Assembly (NCBI GenBank): GCA_029204225.1
Contig: MU832123.1
Location: 22,035-86,034 of the forward strand
Direction of reading: 5' to 3'
Source: Diphasiastrum complanatum
Lineage: Eukaryota > Streptophyta > Lycopodiopsida > Lycopodiales > Lycopodiaceae
DNA: 64,000 nt
The position numbers were made by a program, and so were the translations under genes. How positions within the stretch are numbered: position 1 is the first letter of the stretch; each line of letters starts with the position of its first letter. This document shows, one piece after another, positions 35,471-47,161 of the stretch. The notes beneath the pieces were generated by a model, which was not told the origin of the DNA, did no database searches, and saw only the letters and a list, made by a program, of their open reading frames with translations.

Positions 35471-38400
35471 ACTATTACTACTTGTACAAGGTATTATAAG
35501 TTTCAGTCTATACTTGGTCATTAATTTGCCATCTTTAGGAGCAAGTACTTAACTTGGCAGCTATCATAAATCTTTAAGCACTCTCTATTTATACATGTAT
35601 AGAATCAAAGTAAGAGTATGAATCAAATGATCTACGCATGAGAATAAAGATGCATGCAAATAGATTCATCAAACAAGTTGAGACATAGCGAATAGTGTCA
35701 ACTATCTATGCAATAGCTTTGGTCATCTCAGTATTGTTATTAATCTTCGAACTATTCTGAGAAGTCCATGTAATACTTCAAGTACTTTCTATTAGTGTAA
35801 TACTATAGTTTCCTTATTGAATGAATTACTTTCAAGGATCATTTCAAAACACCATAATAAATGAATGTCGCTTACTAAGCTTTTCCTATTTTCTCACTTT
35901 TAATATAGTTCATTCAGTTCAAGTTCACGGTCCAGTTCATGATGTTTGTTTGTTCTATCTAGTTATGTATATTCCTTACTCCACTATTAGTTGGTTGATC
36001 GAACTAAGCAATTATTTATCAGAACTATTATGGATGTCTACAATGTCTCAAATAGTTTTGAATACCAAGTTAGGTCGATCGTGTGATAGTATTGTTAGCA
36101 TGATAGCAAATTTGTGACAAATGTTATACAATTCATTCTTATCTCATAGAATTTCCTTCTTCTATGGAGAATCGTATTCTCTTGCAAATTTAGTTGCACT
36201 ATATGGCCTTTTTTATTACAATTTGAAGATATAATATTAATTATATTCTCTAAATAATGGATTCTTTCCATTGAAAATGCATTACCATACCCTTCTAATC
36301 TTTCTAGGAAACCATTTTTTCCATGACACAAAATATATATGTAAAGTATTTGAACAAAATTTAGGATGTTGTATGGAATGTACCTTTAGGATAAAATGCC
36401 CTGTATCTCCATAAATCCAAGTTTATTTCTCTGTCAACCCTATAATAACCATCAACTGATAGGCAAAACGCTTTCACACCTCTTTTAACTAAAGGAGCAT
36501 ATTCTTCGAAAAGATCTATATGGAAATGATTTTGTTTTTACTGTCAAAGGAAAAGCATGTTACAATCAATATCAATTGAACAAAAAAATTAAATGTGATA
36601 CACAAAGCATCATTATACATGTCATAATACCATTTTAGCATTTCATGTAGCACTTGAAGATGGGGATTGCTCTTTGATTCAAAATGTTGTCATGGCACTC
36701 AATTTTTTTTGTAGTTCGCTCAATCTTACCCCTTTTTCCAAATCTTGCCCATCTCTCTTTTCTCTCGAGAGATGTAGGCATTTTATGTAGCATTCGAAAT
36801 AAATGTTTTAATTTCTTTAAAATTGCTCAATCTAATGTAACATAGGTGGCGCTCTTCTTTTTGGTTCTTGCCCATGTCTCTTTTCTCCTGAGAGATGATT
36901 TCTCTCAAGGGAAGCCTTCGTTAACCATGGCTTTAACCAAAGTTGTCATTAGAATGGTTATGTATTGTAAGTACTATAGGCAAGCACTTCTTGTGTTTCA
37001 ATTCTTTATTTTGACAAATCACTCTATCCTTTTGTCTTCAAAAACTCCTATAATGGATAATCTTTGTCAATATGTTTCGAAGTAGGTGAATTTGAAGACA
37101 TAATCGAGTGAAGATTGGCATGTCAATCCATAAGCTATGCCAAGGGACATGCAACAAAACAATCATAGTAACTGAGGAAAGTATGGAAATTGTTGAAACA
37201 CTTGGCATGGGACAGTGGTCCTTATGTCCAAATGAACTAGTTTGGTTCTCAAAAAATTTGTTGTACAGATACCATAAAATTTCTATAAACTTTTGTATTA
37301 CCTCATCTCTAGTAAAAAATAAGTTGATTCTCCCTCTACATTATACGAACACTTATCATTACTAGATTGATTATGGTGTGCTCGTGTCCTCCAACATTGT
37401 GATAATTAGGTCTCTTACCACCTACTCTACCAACGTGTTTTTGTAAACTCAAATCCATTTTTAATATTATCCTCAATACCATATGGTCTTATTTTATGTT
37501 GACTCAAAATCTTCTTGAGAACATCCCCTTTGGCTAGCATTGTATTTTTATGTGTTGACTACTTTTTCTCTGGTAGATAAATTTTCTTGTTTGAAAAAAT
37601 TAATATTTATTTGTCTTGTTTTAACGCCATTTGAAAAATATCAGATTACTCTTAGAAAAACCATTGGATTTAAAGCTCCACCAACTCGGGGGACTTTTAT
37701 GTTCAATGAAAATGCACCACATGACAATAGAGATGACTTCATTGGATTTTGTGCAACATTTTTTACTCTCAAATATAATTTTTTGTGGAAATAAACTTCT
37801 TATTTTGTCAAAAGAAACACACATCCCTACCTCGGTCGTATCAAACATGCAAATCTCAAGTATAGTTACCTCTTTCAAATTTTGATAACTATAGGCCCCT
37901 CTACAAATTCTCCCTTAATATTTTATGGACCTACATCCATTGTGTCATGTTTTACTCACACATCATCAATTGGGACTCACCTTGTGAGAGGTCTTACTAG
38001 GACAACTTCCTTCTAAATGTGCATATTTGATCTTGGTGAGAGGTCTTACTAGGACAACTTCCTTCTAATTGTGCATATTTGATCTTGGTAAAATAGATTT
38101 GAATTGTTTCTATTGGAACAAAAAAACAATTGTCTTTGTGATTAATTAAAAGGATTTTCAACATCAAGTAAAACCTTTCTATAAGTGATCATAAAGATGT
38201 ATAACAAATGTGAAATCTTTATAACAAATGTGAGCTAGTTTATGTTACAATTTGTCTTGAATGCATTCACAAAATATTTTGATTTTATTATCTCTTGCAA
38301 TAGCACACATATCATTATGTCATGGTTTAGTTTCACTGTTCTTTTACAAACACAAACGTACTGAATTGTGATTATTTTGTTTCTCACAAATGATATCTTC

Positions 38401-39777
38401 AATTTTGCAGACTTTGGAGCACTAGTCTCAGACAACTTTGAATGCATGTGCTTATTTTTACAATACTTAAAATTGATTTGTCTTTAACATATTTTCGTGA
38501 TTGCATAAGACTTTGGAAAGTTGAAAACTTAAAAATGAACTGAAATTTATGGTCGTAAGCACTAGCATCTGAAAACATTAGCTTTTGTCCAATATCTTGC
38601 ATGTTTAACACATCATATCTTGTTTGACATTTAACTAAAAATCAAGGGTACAAACTCTTACTATATAAAATATACAAACATACATATATATATATATGTA
38701 TATAGACATATATACATGAAAAACATGCATATGCAACAAGAGGCAAATCAAAGCATGCATATGAAAGCATTTCATAAAAATCATCACACAATCAAAAACG
38801 GGTGTTATAGCATTATCATCATCTAACATTCCTATTCTACAATGTTCAATTAGCAAACGGAGAAGATAAAACTTCTACCACAACTTAAGAAATGAAAACA
38901 TAACAGATGCACATTTCGACAAAACCTACTTGTCCAGCCTAAATTAGCACACGCATATTTTGATATGAATAACCAACCATTGAATGCTCACATCATATTC
39001 TTCTCATTTTAAAAGGAAAAACCCAAAAACTGATTTGTCAAATTACCACCATGTCATTCAAGGCTCCATATCCCTCCACCCTTCCACCCTGGTGCCGTGA
39101 TGCCTCAGAACCCACATCTTTCCACCCCTCAAAATTGTACATGGCTCACAAGATTTAGCTTTGCCCAACAGTGATAAACTATGATGATAATTTCCTATCC
39201 GAGATATGATTTCCTTGGAGTGAGTTGGGAGTTATAACACGCATCTCTATTTATATCCTGTTAAATTGCAAGATTTTAAACTTCCAAGTGCAGATACCAT
39301 CAGTTTCTGTGAGACTTCATTCATGGCAGCTGAGTTCCTCCATGACTGGAGCGTGGAACTAACCAGCTCTCGGCCAATTTCACATGACCTGGTGAAAGCT
39401 CTATGAAAAATTCCCTCCCAATCAACATTAATAAGCCTTGCAAGGAAGAAAAAAGCTACTGCACATACCACTTCAAGACAGACGAAGCTTGCATGAAGAT
39501 TGCATAGAGAAAATCATCAAGCTAACAAGAGTTCAAAATAGAATAAGTCGCTGTTGGATGACAGTTAATCAGCTGAAAGTCAGCTGCATGACGATGATAA
39601 TACAAACATCATGCCTAACAAGCAGTGAGAGGCTGAGTTTTTTTTAAGTCGTATCTCTCTGAACACGCTAGGCTTCTAAAAGACTCGTTTTTGCACACAA
39701 AAAGCTGCGAGCATGATCTCGTGAGTTTTACAATCAGCATAAGCTAAAAGCTCCAAGTCTTCAACCGACGCATTTCC
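35471..39777. other. Long non-coding stretch, no gene recognised
   Basis: AT-rich, with many short ORFs (up to 98 codons, 35821-36117) that lack recognisable domains. Visible structure is limited to the 53-bp tandem duplication at 37984-38089 and an AT-rich patch near 38680-38715. The last few hundred bases may carry the 3' UTR of the peroxidase gene. Confidence 0.45.
37984..38089. repeat. 53-bp tandem duplication
   Basis: Two adjacent copies of GTGAGAGGTCTTACTAGGAC… through GCATATTTGATCTTGG that differ at about one base, so a recent duplication. Confidence 0.9.
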
Positions 39778-41651
39778 TCAGTTTACAGAATGGCAGTTGC
39801 GCCTGACTTGACCATTGTTGCCAGTTAGAACGTTGAAATTCGTGAGTTTGTTGTAAGCAGATGTAAAGGTGTTGAAGAACAGCTGTTGGTTTTGAGCAAA
39901 CTGTGCCACAGCTACAGAAGTTCTGGAATCTTGTCCCAGCTCGGCATCGACAGTAAAGAGGCCTCTGCCGTTGTTCAGATCTCGGAAGTATTGGTTATCA
40001 AAGATCAAATTTGTGAGGTCGTTGTTGACGACGGTGTTGTTGTTCAGTAATTGTGGTGTTGCAGTTGGACATTGAAGCCTGAGCTGACTAGAGAAAAGTG
40101 TCCCCAGAAGCTGATCTTGGGTGGGATACAATCGATTCACAATGTTGACGCAATGCCCAACTCCAATGGTATGTGCGCCTGTAACGAATAGTAGAATGTC
40201 TTGAGATCACTCGTCCTCAAACAAAATACTGTAGTTAAAGAAGCAGAATGTACAGTATGGAATTTAGGAATCGGCAGGAATTCTAACACTATTCTATCTT
40301 CGAAGTAAATAGCTGGATTGCAGCAAGATAGAAAAGCAGAGAAGCAAAGTTCACCAAGTAAAGCAACGCTTTCTTGCAAGCTCAGCCCTTTGGATTGAAA
40401 GATACTCAAGAAACCATCTATGCTAACTGAAGCTGGAGGAAGCGAAGTATCTGCTGCTAGGTTGCTGGCAGTTAGAGAGTCTCTTCGGCCAGTTTGAACT
40501 GGAATTCTTGGGCCCCCCGTTATAGCTATGGACTCTCGCCCAACAAGGACGATAATGTCCGCACATGAAACAGTACCAGGACAAACTGCCTCGAGAGATG
40601 CCTTAATTCGATCAATGAAGTCCAGACGTCTGATGCCAAAGTTCCTCTCTGAGACCAGCTCGCTTTTAAATGAGGCTGTAGAGTCCAAAAGGATTGAAGC
40701 GTCGCAAGTCTGTCCATCGTATCACCATTTTAGAACGTAGTTTACTTAAAAGAGTGTCTAGAGCAGGATTCATGCTAAGAAAATAAAATGGAAGGAGACA
40801 ATACGCACCCCAACTTGGCAGTCATGAAAAACCAGACGAAGAAGGGCAGCAGGTGCAGTTGGATCGGACAAGAAGTTGCCAGTAAACGCTGCTCTCACAA
40901 TATTCTCGGCGTTAGGGCAGCTTTGAGAATAGAATCCTTGTCTGAGACCACCAGGATTGTTACCTCCATTACCTGACCCTCCTCCGCCGTTGCCAGATCC
41001 ACCATTATTATTGCCTCCGCCATTGTTATTGCCTCCAGGACCGCCAAACCCATTGTTGTTGCCTCCACCATTGTTATTGCCTCCAGGACCGCCAAATCCA
41101 TTGTTGCCTCCGCCATTGTTATTGCCTCCAGGACCGCCAAATCCATTGTTGCCTCCGCCATTGTTATTGCCTCCAGGACCGCCAAACCCATTGTTGTTGC
41201 CTCCGCCATTGTTATTGCCTCCAGGACCGCCAAATCCATTGTTGCCTCCGCCATTGTTATTGCCTCCAGGACCGCCAAATCCATTGTTGCCTCCGCCATT
41301 GTTATTGCCTCCGGGACCTCCAAACCCATTGTTGTTGCCTCCACCATTGTTGTTGCCTCCGGGACCGCCAAACCCATTGTTACCGCCTCTACCATTGTTA
41401 TTGCCTCCACCGCCTCTACCATTGTTATTGCCTCCACCTCCGCCAAATCTACCGTTGCCACCATTGTTATCGCCTCCAGGCCCGTGGTCATTTCCACCAT
41501 TGCCACCTCCACAAATTCTATTAAAATCTTTATCTCCTCTATCCCGTGGATTATTACACTCCAAGGCAAACATTCTCTCCATTACACATTGCGTTATCAA
41601 TAGAAATAACAGAAACCCAGCTTGAGAGCGTGATAAAGAGCACGCATCCAT
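39778..41651 (-). CDS. Class III peroxidase with N-terminal Gly/Asn repeat domain
   Basis: A secreted heme peroxidase (hydrogen-donor:H2O2 oxidoreductase), of the family that oxidises phenolics and cross-links cell walls. Exons on the minus strand are 41651-40809, 40709-40355 and 40178-39778; introns of 99 and 176 bp have GT…AG ends and the joined frame gives 532 residues. Residues 1-29 look like a signal peptide (AGFLLFLLITQCV core). Residues 48-235 are Gly/Asn-rich repeats. The peroxidase domain follows: GFYSQSCPNAE, distal LLRLVFHDC (Arg272, His276), TCDASILLD, VCPGTVSCADI, GRRDSL, proximal GAHTIG (His402), LRLQCP and RRNCHS. The distal-proximal spacing (126) and all eight conserved Cys match the family. 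Intron positions after HDCQVG and inside ALLG/AHTIG are those common in plant peroxidases. Start 41651 was preferred over 41669 because it gives a cleaner signal peptide. Splice sites are predicted. The Gly/Asn domain is unusual for the family. Confidence 0.9.
40947..41510 (-). repeat. Gly/Asn-rich repeat tract in peroxidase exon 1
   Basis: Encodes residues 48-235. The core is eight units GFGGPGGNNNGGGNN or GFGGPGGNNNGGGNNN (15 or 16 residues), flanked by looser GGNNNGRG and GSGNGGGGSG stretches. The number of Asn before GFGGPGG runs 2,3,2,2,3,2,2,3, so a three-unit block (2,2,3) is repeated. The DNA repeats closely (CCGCCATTGTTATTGCCTCC on the + strand), which implies recent unit duplication. 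It is likely disordered or wall-associated, by analogy with glycine-rich wall proteins. Confidence 0.92.
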
Positions 41652-41739
41652 TGCTGCTCGCGTCCACAAATGTACTGGCTAGCAGAAAGTTACAGACTAC
41701 TGTCTTTAGATCTCTCTGTAAGTAAACTCTTCGTGCAAA

Positions 41740-42160
41740 GTTTACAGACTTACTCTCATCAAAGTTTGGCTGCCACTTTGGCTGTACAGCCACGACCAAC
41801 GCAGCTCACTGCATCAACAGACTCGACCAGATGGCAGCTTTCACAGACGATAGAGCAGAATATACTGTTATCAAAGTTTAGCTGCCACTTTGGCACCTGA
41901 CTGTATAGCAATGACCAACACAACACTTTGGCACCTGGCTGTATATCAATGACCAACACAACTCGCTACAACAGAGACTCTACCAAATGGACTTGCAGCT
42001 TTAACAGACGATAGAGCGACATATACTGTTACCAAAACTTAGCTGCCACTTTCACTGTATAGCAACGACCAACACAACTCACTGCAATAGCAGATACTAC
42101 CAAATAGATTTGCAGCTTTCACAGAGGATAGAGCAGAGCATCAAAATCACTGTCACAACT
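41740..42160. repeat. Tandem repeats upstream of the peroxidase gene
   Basis: Three diverged units begin near 41760, 41881 and 42043. They share GCTGCCACTTT, GTATAGCAA-GACCAACACAAC, ACTACCAAAT/ACTCTACCAAAT, GCAGCTTTCACAGACGATAGAGC and ATATACTGTTA-C. The middle unit has an extra internal copy of the CTTTGGCACCTG block. They lie about 100-500 bp upstream of the start codon, so probably within the promoter. I cannot see a convincing TATA box. Confidence 0.75.
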
Positions 42161-43965
42161 CCTAAACCCCGATTCTACTCAGCTTCCTGAGTCAGTACTC
42201 TACACTTCATCGGCACAACGTGGGCTCCAACAAAAGTTCCCTAAAGCAGTCTCACTGATCACTGAAAGCGGGCAGCAAAGACGAGAGATCCCCCTCAGCC
42301 CTCTCGTTTCCATTCACACACAAAGGGTGATGATCGAGCTAGCTCACAATAGATGATGAGCTGCTTCAGAGATGAGCTGCAGATATAGAGAGGTATCGAC
42401 GATCATACCTTCCCCGAGTGCTAAGCATGCAGCAGCGAGAACTTACAGATGTCACAACGACCAGCGCGGCGAAGTAAATGAAGTAATGACAAGTGTACCT
42501 ACTTCAACTCACCTCAGTGATAAGTGTACTGACCGCTGGGCTGTGCTTTACAAATTGGGTCTCCAACAATAAATGTTTTGAACTTGCCTTGCAACACCCA
42601 AAAGACTCAACACTCCAGTCAAAGACTCATCAAGACTCCAAGGCAAGGCAAGGCAAGAGGAGGTGTGTGTGATCTCAAAATCTCTTCACTTTCCCTCCAC
42701 CACCTTTGAAGGTTTTTCAGAATATGTTGCCTTTTAATTTTTTAACCTAAAATATTGTCTTCTCTCCCAATACAATTCTTTCAATTGCTAAGCTATGCCC
42801 ATAGAACTAAACTCTCTCCCATGAAATTCCTTAGATTGCTAAGAGCAGCCCCCGTGGGCCAAGAGAACCTACGTTCTGTGTCCGGTCGGTCAATATCCAA
42901 AAGCTAGAAGAGTCTTTCATGTTCTATAGAGGCCCCATGAAAAATTGTAGTTCACGAGTTACACAACAAGAGAAACAAAAGTTCCAGGTGTGATAGGGAG
43001 GAGTTGTGCACCATGATTATATAGGAGCTGCGTGTTAGACTGACTGACCGGTTGGTGATCAGCGTGCCTTGCAGCAAATTGGCGTTTCCACAATCTCCGT
43101 CTTTCTGGTTGGGGAGGGTGCTCCTCCCCACCCTTTCAACTGCTCTGGCAGCGTGACGGAGAGATTTATGCCTCATGTTGTTATGCACTCCATGGGGACG
43201 TCGTGAATCGGAATCATGGAGCGAGATGGATGGGCCCATGGGGCCCTGCTCGAAGCTATGCCCATAGATATATAATAATCTATTTATCTATTGACTCAAA
43301 ATATGTTGCATTTTAATTTTTTAAAATGTCTCCCATAAAATTTCTTTAATTTCTAAGTTATGCCCTTAGACAAATAGATAGATACATAGATGGGATATTT
43401 TATCCATCTATTTATCTGACGTGTCACAAATTTGATTACCTTAATTACCTAAATACTCACCTATTGTAGCTATAATAAAGTCAATTTCTTTCAAAGACTG
43501 TTAGTATCGATTATTATTTTTTCCTGTCCATTAAAAAGCACATGAACATGTTAAAATGCACAACAATTTTAGACTCATTAATATAACTTAGTAGATGTTT
43601 AAAATAATGTATAGTTGGTCTTCGTGCAAGGGAGTTTTGGTAGAAATATCTCGGGAGGAAAAATAAACTCATGTTAAGCAAGGGAAAAAAAAAAAAAGTT
43701 AAACCCAAAGCTTGAAGACAATTTTTGACATCCAATTTTGTAAACTTTTGATCTCGTGTCAATTCTAATAGTAAAATTGTGATTGTCATGAGATAAATAA
43801 AAAGATTCAAATCAATTATCAAATCTAACAAATTTCACAACATTTTATATGTGGCTAGTATATTTCTAGTGACCTTTCTGACAAATAGATAGTCACATGA
43901 GGTCATGGCGAGGCAATTAGGTTGAGCTACATAATTGAATGGTTGTTGAACTCCAATGGCCTTGT
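42161..43965. other. Non-coding stretch, no gene recognised
   Basis: Short frames only. A small GGCAA run (AAGGCAAGGCAAGGCAAGAGG) lies near 42640. A CCTGAA-free AT-rich part with TTTATCTATT-like motifs lies near 43260-43420. No recognised elements. Confidence 0.45.
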
Positions 43966-43980
43966 CCATTTGACACAATG

Positions 43981-44052
43981 CTTCTTGGTTTCCAAGGGGA
44001 GGCTCGAACCTGAGACCAAAGAAACTTTGGATGTCAAGCTAACCAACTGAGC
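43981..44052 (-). mobile_element. tRNA-derived mini-SINE, copy 2, with 15-bp TSD
   Basis: On the minus strand it reads GCTCAGTTGGTTAGC (A-box), a CCAAAG…CTTTGG hairpin, AGGTTCGAGCC (B-box, complement at 44001-44010) and ends in CCAAGAAG. Identical 15-bp sequences CCATTTGACACAATG flank it at 43966-43980 and 44053-44067. These are the signature of target-primed retroposition. Compared with copies 1 and 3 its 5' end lacks the first dozen or so bases. It is not an intact tRNA gene: the acceptor stem is missing. Confidence 0.8.
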
Positions 44053-44067
44053 CCATTTGACACAATG

Positions 44068-46645
44068 GAGGAGTAATTGAAAAATCCTTTTAAAAGTAAC
44101 TAAGTAGCAAGGAGACTTCCCAAGTCCACCTATAACAAGAGCTCCAATGACACTTTGATTTTGTAGTAGTCCTTTTCATTAGAGTGTTTTAAAGGCTTTT
44201 TTGGCTTGTTAAAGCTCACATTCTTGTTGTTTTGGCCATTTATTTTTTGTAAAATGCCAATAGGGGAAGTAATTTTGTCAAGAAAAGATAAAAGCCATTA
44301 TCTAAATTGGCAAGCATGAAATTTAGCTTTTTGATAGGAATTTTGATAAGGGAATGATGTGAAGTTAAGAGTTAGAAAGAGAGAGAAAATAGTCCATATT
44401 GATAAATGGAAAGAAATCAACTAGTTCCATATGCATAAAAATAAGGAGTGAGAGCATTGACTTATAAGAGGGTTGGGTGAGCAATGACTCCAAAAAGAAT
44501 ACATGGGAAGAAAACAAGTGGTCCAAAAAAAAGGAAAAAGTGCAAGCATTGACTTATAAGAATGTGGGGGTGAGCAATGACTCCACAAGGAACAAATGAG
44601 AGGTTAGCCCCCACTACATAGTTCCAAGTTCCATGGTTGGCATGAGCATTGACGTCCAAAGATGAAAACTAAAGATCATGGGAGTGGTTGTGGGCAGTAG
44701 GTACACACAAAATTGAAGAACATGCATCGTGATAGGTGAACTTTGCGAACTTTGACTAATAAATAAATAGATAACAACAATGTTTGACTTGAAGTTTTTT
44801 TTTACAATGAGCTTGTATGATGGAAAGATTGTTGACACTTTTGAAGGGCACTTTTATTTTTAGGACATTACCCACGTGTGGGCAAGGGTTTGACCTAGGG
44901 TGGTCAATCACACTCCAAAAACCTCTACCAGCACACTACACAAAGGCGGGGATGAAGGGCATTTTTTTGTATTATCCAATGCCCAATCCTTCTTTGACAT
45001 TGTTAGGTAGCCACACCTCATCTTTCATGACAATTTAAGTGTTATCCTCTATGGATGTAAAAGAGGCCATTTTATTATTGATTACTTATGTGAGTCTAGG
45101 TTGCATCCAATTTAGAATGGGATATTACTTTGCATTTTAAAGACTCCATGCAATGTGTAAGTGCTAGATTTTCTTTTACTTCTTTGAAATAGTATAAGCT
45201 TTTCCTAAAAGATGAAATATCAACCTTAGGTGAGTCTAAGAATTGAGATGCTTTTTAAACATTTTAATACTTCTAAAATGCAATCTTTGTATTTGTATGT
45301 TTGGAAGTTTTGAATGCCATGTCTAGGGGTCTTGTGATAAACTAATGACCTGGGTTATAGTTTGGAGTCACTTGAAAATAAACACTCATTTGGTCAAATT
45401 CTCATGTGGACAACGAGTGCATGGTTGCAATGTAGGCGAGGCAATTTTCACAAAATATGCATGTTACATTCATTGGATGCCTACAAATTCCACCACGCAA
45501 CAATCCAATTAATGAACAATTGCAACATATTATATGCACGTTTGGATAAATTATGCATATTGGGTGGGGTGTTCATTCCAAGAAAAAAAAATCAAAGGTG
45601 TCAACTTAAATGTTAAAATTTGACACCCTTCATCCAATAATGGACCTATTTGATTAAAATTCCACATGATGGTTCTAGACCTTCAAGGCTCGCCATAGTG
45701 GCTAGAAACCTTTTTGAAGATGACCTCCAATGAATCCTGGGGATTTTTTGTTTAGACTTGGTTGTTTTCACCTTAACTTTTTAAACTAATTGATTTTTCC
45801 TTTTTCGGCATGCATTTTGCATCAATTTCATGCTAAAAATTGCTATGAAATGCTAAATCTTTGTTCTTGTTGCAGCCCAATGATGTCATAGTACTTGCTA
45901 GATTGTCAATTAAGTTTCAAGTCAACTGGTTGACTAATAAAATATGGGATGTTCTTTGTGAGCAATGGCTCTAACATTCTAGAATAATAAACATCAACTT
46001 TCTTGGAAATTACCTCCAACATCCTTCTAATAAAATTCCAAGACTTTTTATGGCTCAAATAATGTTATTGAGCTAGCTAAGTCCTACACACTACCCATTG
46101 GTGCCCAATCTAAGGCTTGAAATACCTCACCTACTTTTGTTGAGACATAAAATTTTCTTACAAAAGAAATAAGTGGTTAGTTTCATATAGAATCTTGTTT
46201 TGGGCTCACATGATATTTATTTCACAGTGTAAATGCCCATATACTAATTTTTGTGAAGAACATGTTGTTTACATATGTACAACATACATGAAGATGAAAC
46301 CAATAAACTCCTTATAGAGGCACACCCCAATTTGGAATGTTTGTTTTTTGTTTTTTTCCTAACAAGAAAATTTCTTTGTAAACAAAGTACATGGATGAAA
46401 GCCACTCACATAAAACAACATAGTGCTAAGCTTGTAAAGACTAGCATCTCATCACAAGTATAATATAATAGGAACAAGCACAAAATAATAAGAATAAATT
46501 AAATAGCAAAAGACTCTTCCTTTCCTTCCTATACACTTCTTAGACTATGGAAATGATGAGTCTTTGCAAATTGATGGCTTCAACAATTATTGAGTCCTTG
46601 ATCTTGTTTTGTGCTCCACAATATTCTCACACATTCGTATTGAGC
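44068..46645. other. Non-coding stretch, no gene recognised
   Basis: AT-rich with short ORFs only. It includes the 94-bp duplication at 44454-44605. Confidence 0.45.
44454..44605. repeat. Tandem duplication, about 94-bp period
   Basis: Two copies of GCATTGACTTATAAGA-GGGT(G)AGCAATGACTCCA…, the second truncated. Confidence 0.75.
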
Positions 46646-46661
46646 CATATTTTCCATAGTT

Positions 46662-46748
46662 AACCCAATGGAGTTGGCTTTGTCGGTTAGCTTGCCATCC
46701 AAAGTTTCTTTGGTCCCAAGTTAGAGCCTCCCCTTGAAAACCAAGAAG
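46662..46748 (+). mobile_element. tRNA-derived mini-SINE, copy 3, with 16-bp TSD
   Basis: This 87-bp copy starts AACCCAATGGAGTTGGC, has TCGGTTAGCTTGCC at the A-box, the same ATCCAAAGTTTCTTTGGTC middle as copy 2, a damaged B-box (AAGTTAGAGCC) and the CCCCTTGAAAACCAAGAAG end. Flanking 16-bp repeats (46646-46661 and 46749-46764, CATATTTTCCATAGTT type) match except for one base. This gives the full element length. There is no poly(A) tail and no LINE-like 3' body. Confidence 0.78.
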
Positions 46749-46764
46749 CATATTTTTCATAGTT

Positions 46765-47161
46765 TCTTGATTCGCGTCTGAATTGAATGTGTCAAGTCGA
46801 GTCTCAAATGTGTCTAATCAATTTGAATGTGTCAAGTCGAATTGAATGTGTCGAGTTTAGGCGTGGAATGAACCACAATCATTGGTCTTGACAATCATTG
46901 ATAATTGTGAAGGATTTCAAATCAATGATGATCCAATCCATGAAAAGATCTTGGGTTACAAAAGAAGCTACTCTACCAATCTCACCAATGTAGAAAAATC
47001 AGCATCTACACACAAAATGAGATGCAAACTCTAATAGAACTTGATCAAACATGAATCAAAAGATAAAGTACTATTGTTTTCTGTACAAAACCAACAAGCT
47101 ACTATATTTCACATGTGTGGATAGCAAATATAGATCATTCTAAACATAGAATTGCATGCAA
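46765..47161. other. Unassigned sequence before copia fragment G
   Basis: Small TTGAATGTGTCAAGTCGA repeats near 46780-46860 and a TTCACATGTGTGGATAG motif at about 47110 resembling family-C/E LTR motifs. No gene. Confidence 0.4.

Noticed and set aside
40895-41569. Minus-strand ORF of 224 codons with repeated EAITMAEAT units
   Set aside because: An alternative frame of the same peroxidase exon 1 repeats, without signal peptide or domain.
40957-41625. Pro/Leu-rich extensin-like ORF of 222 codons on the + strand
   Set aside because: It is the antisense shadow of the Gly/Asn tract of the peroxidase exon; the repeat length being a multiple of three keeps all frames open.
41652-41669. Upstream in-frame start of the peroxidase (six more residues, MWTRAA)
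   Set aside because: Possible, but adding charged residues before the hydrophobic core makes a poorer signal peptide; 41651 was chosen.
43981-44052. A functional tRNA gene on the minus strand
   Set aside because: A- and B-boxes are present, but the acceptor stem is missing and the unit is flanked by a 15-bp duplication, so it is a retroposed SINE copy.
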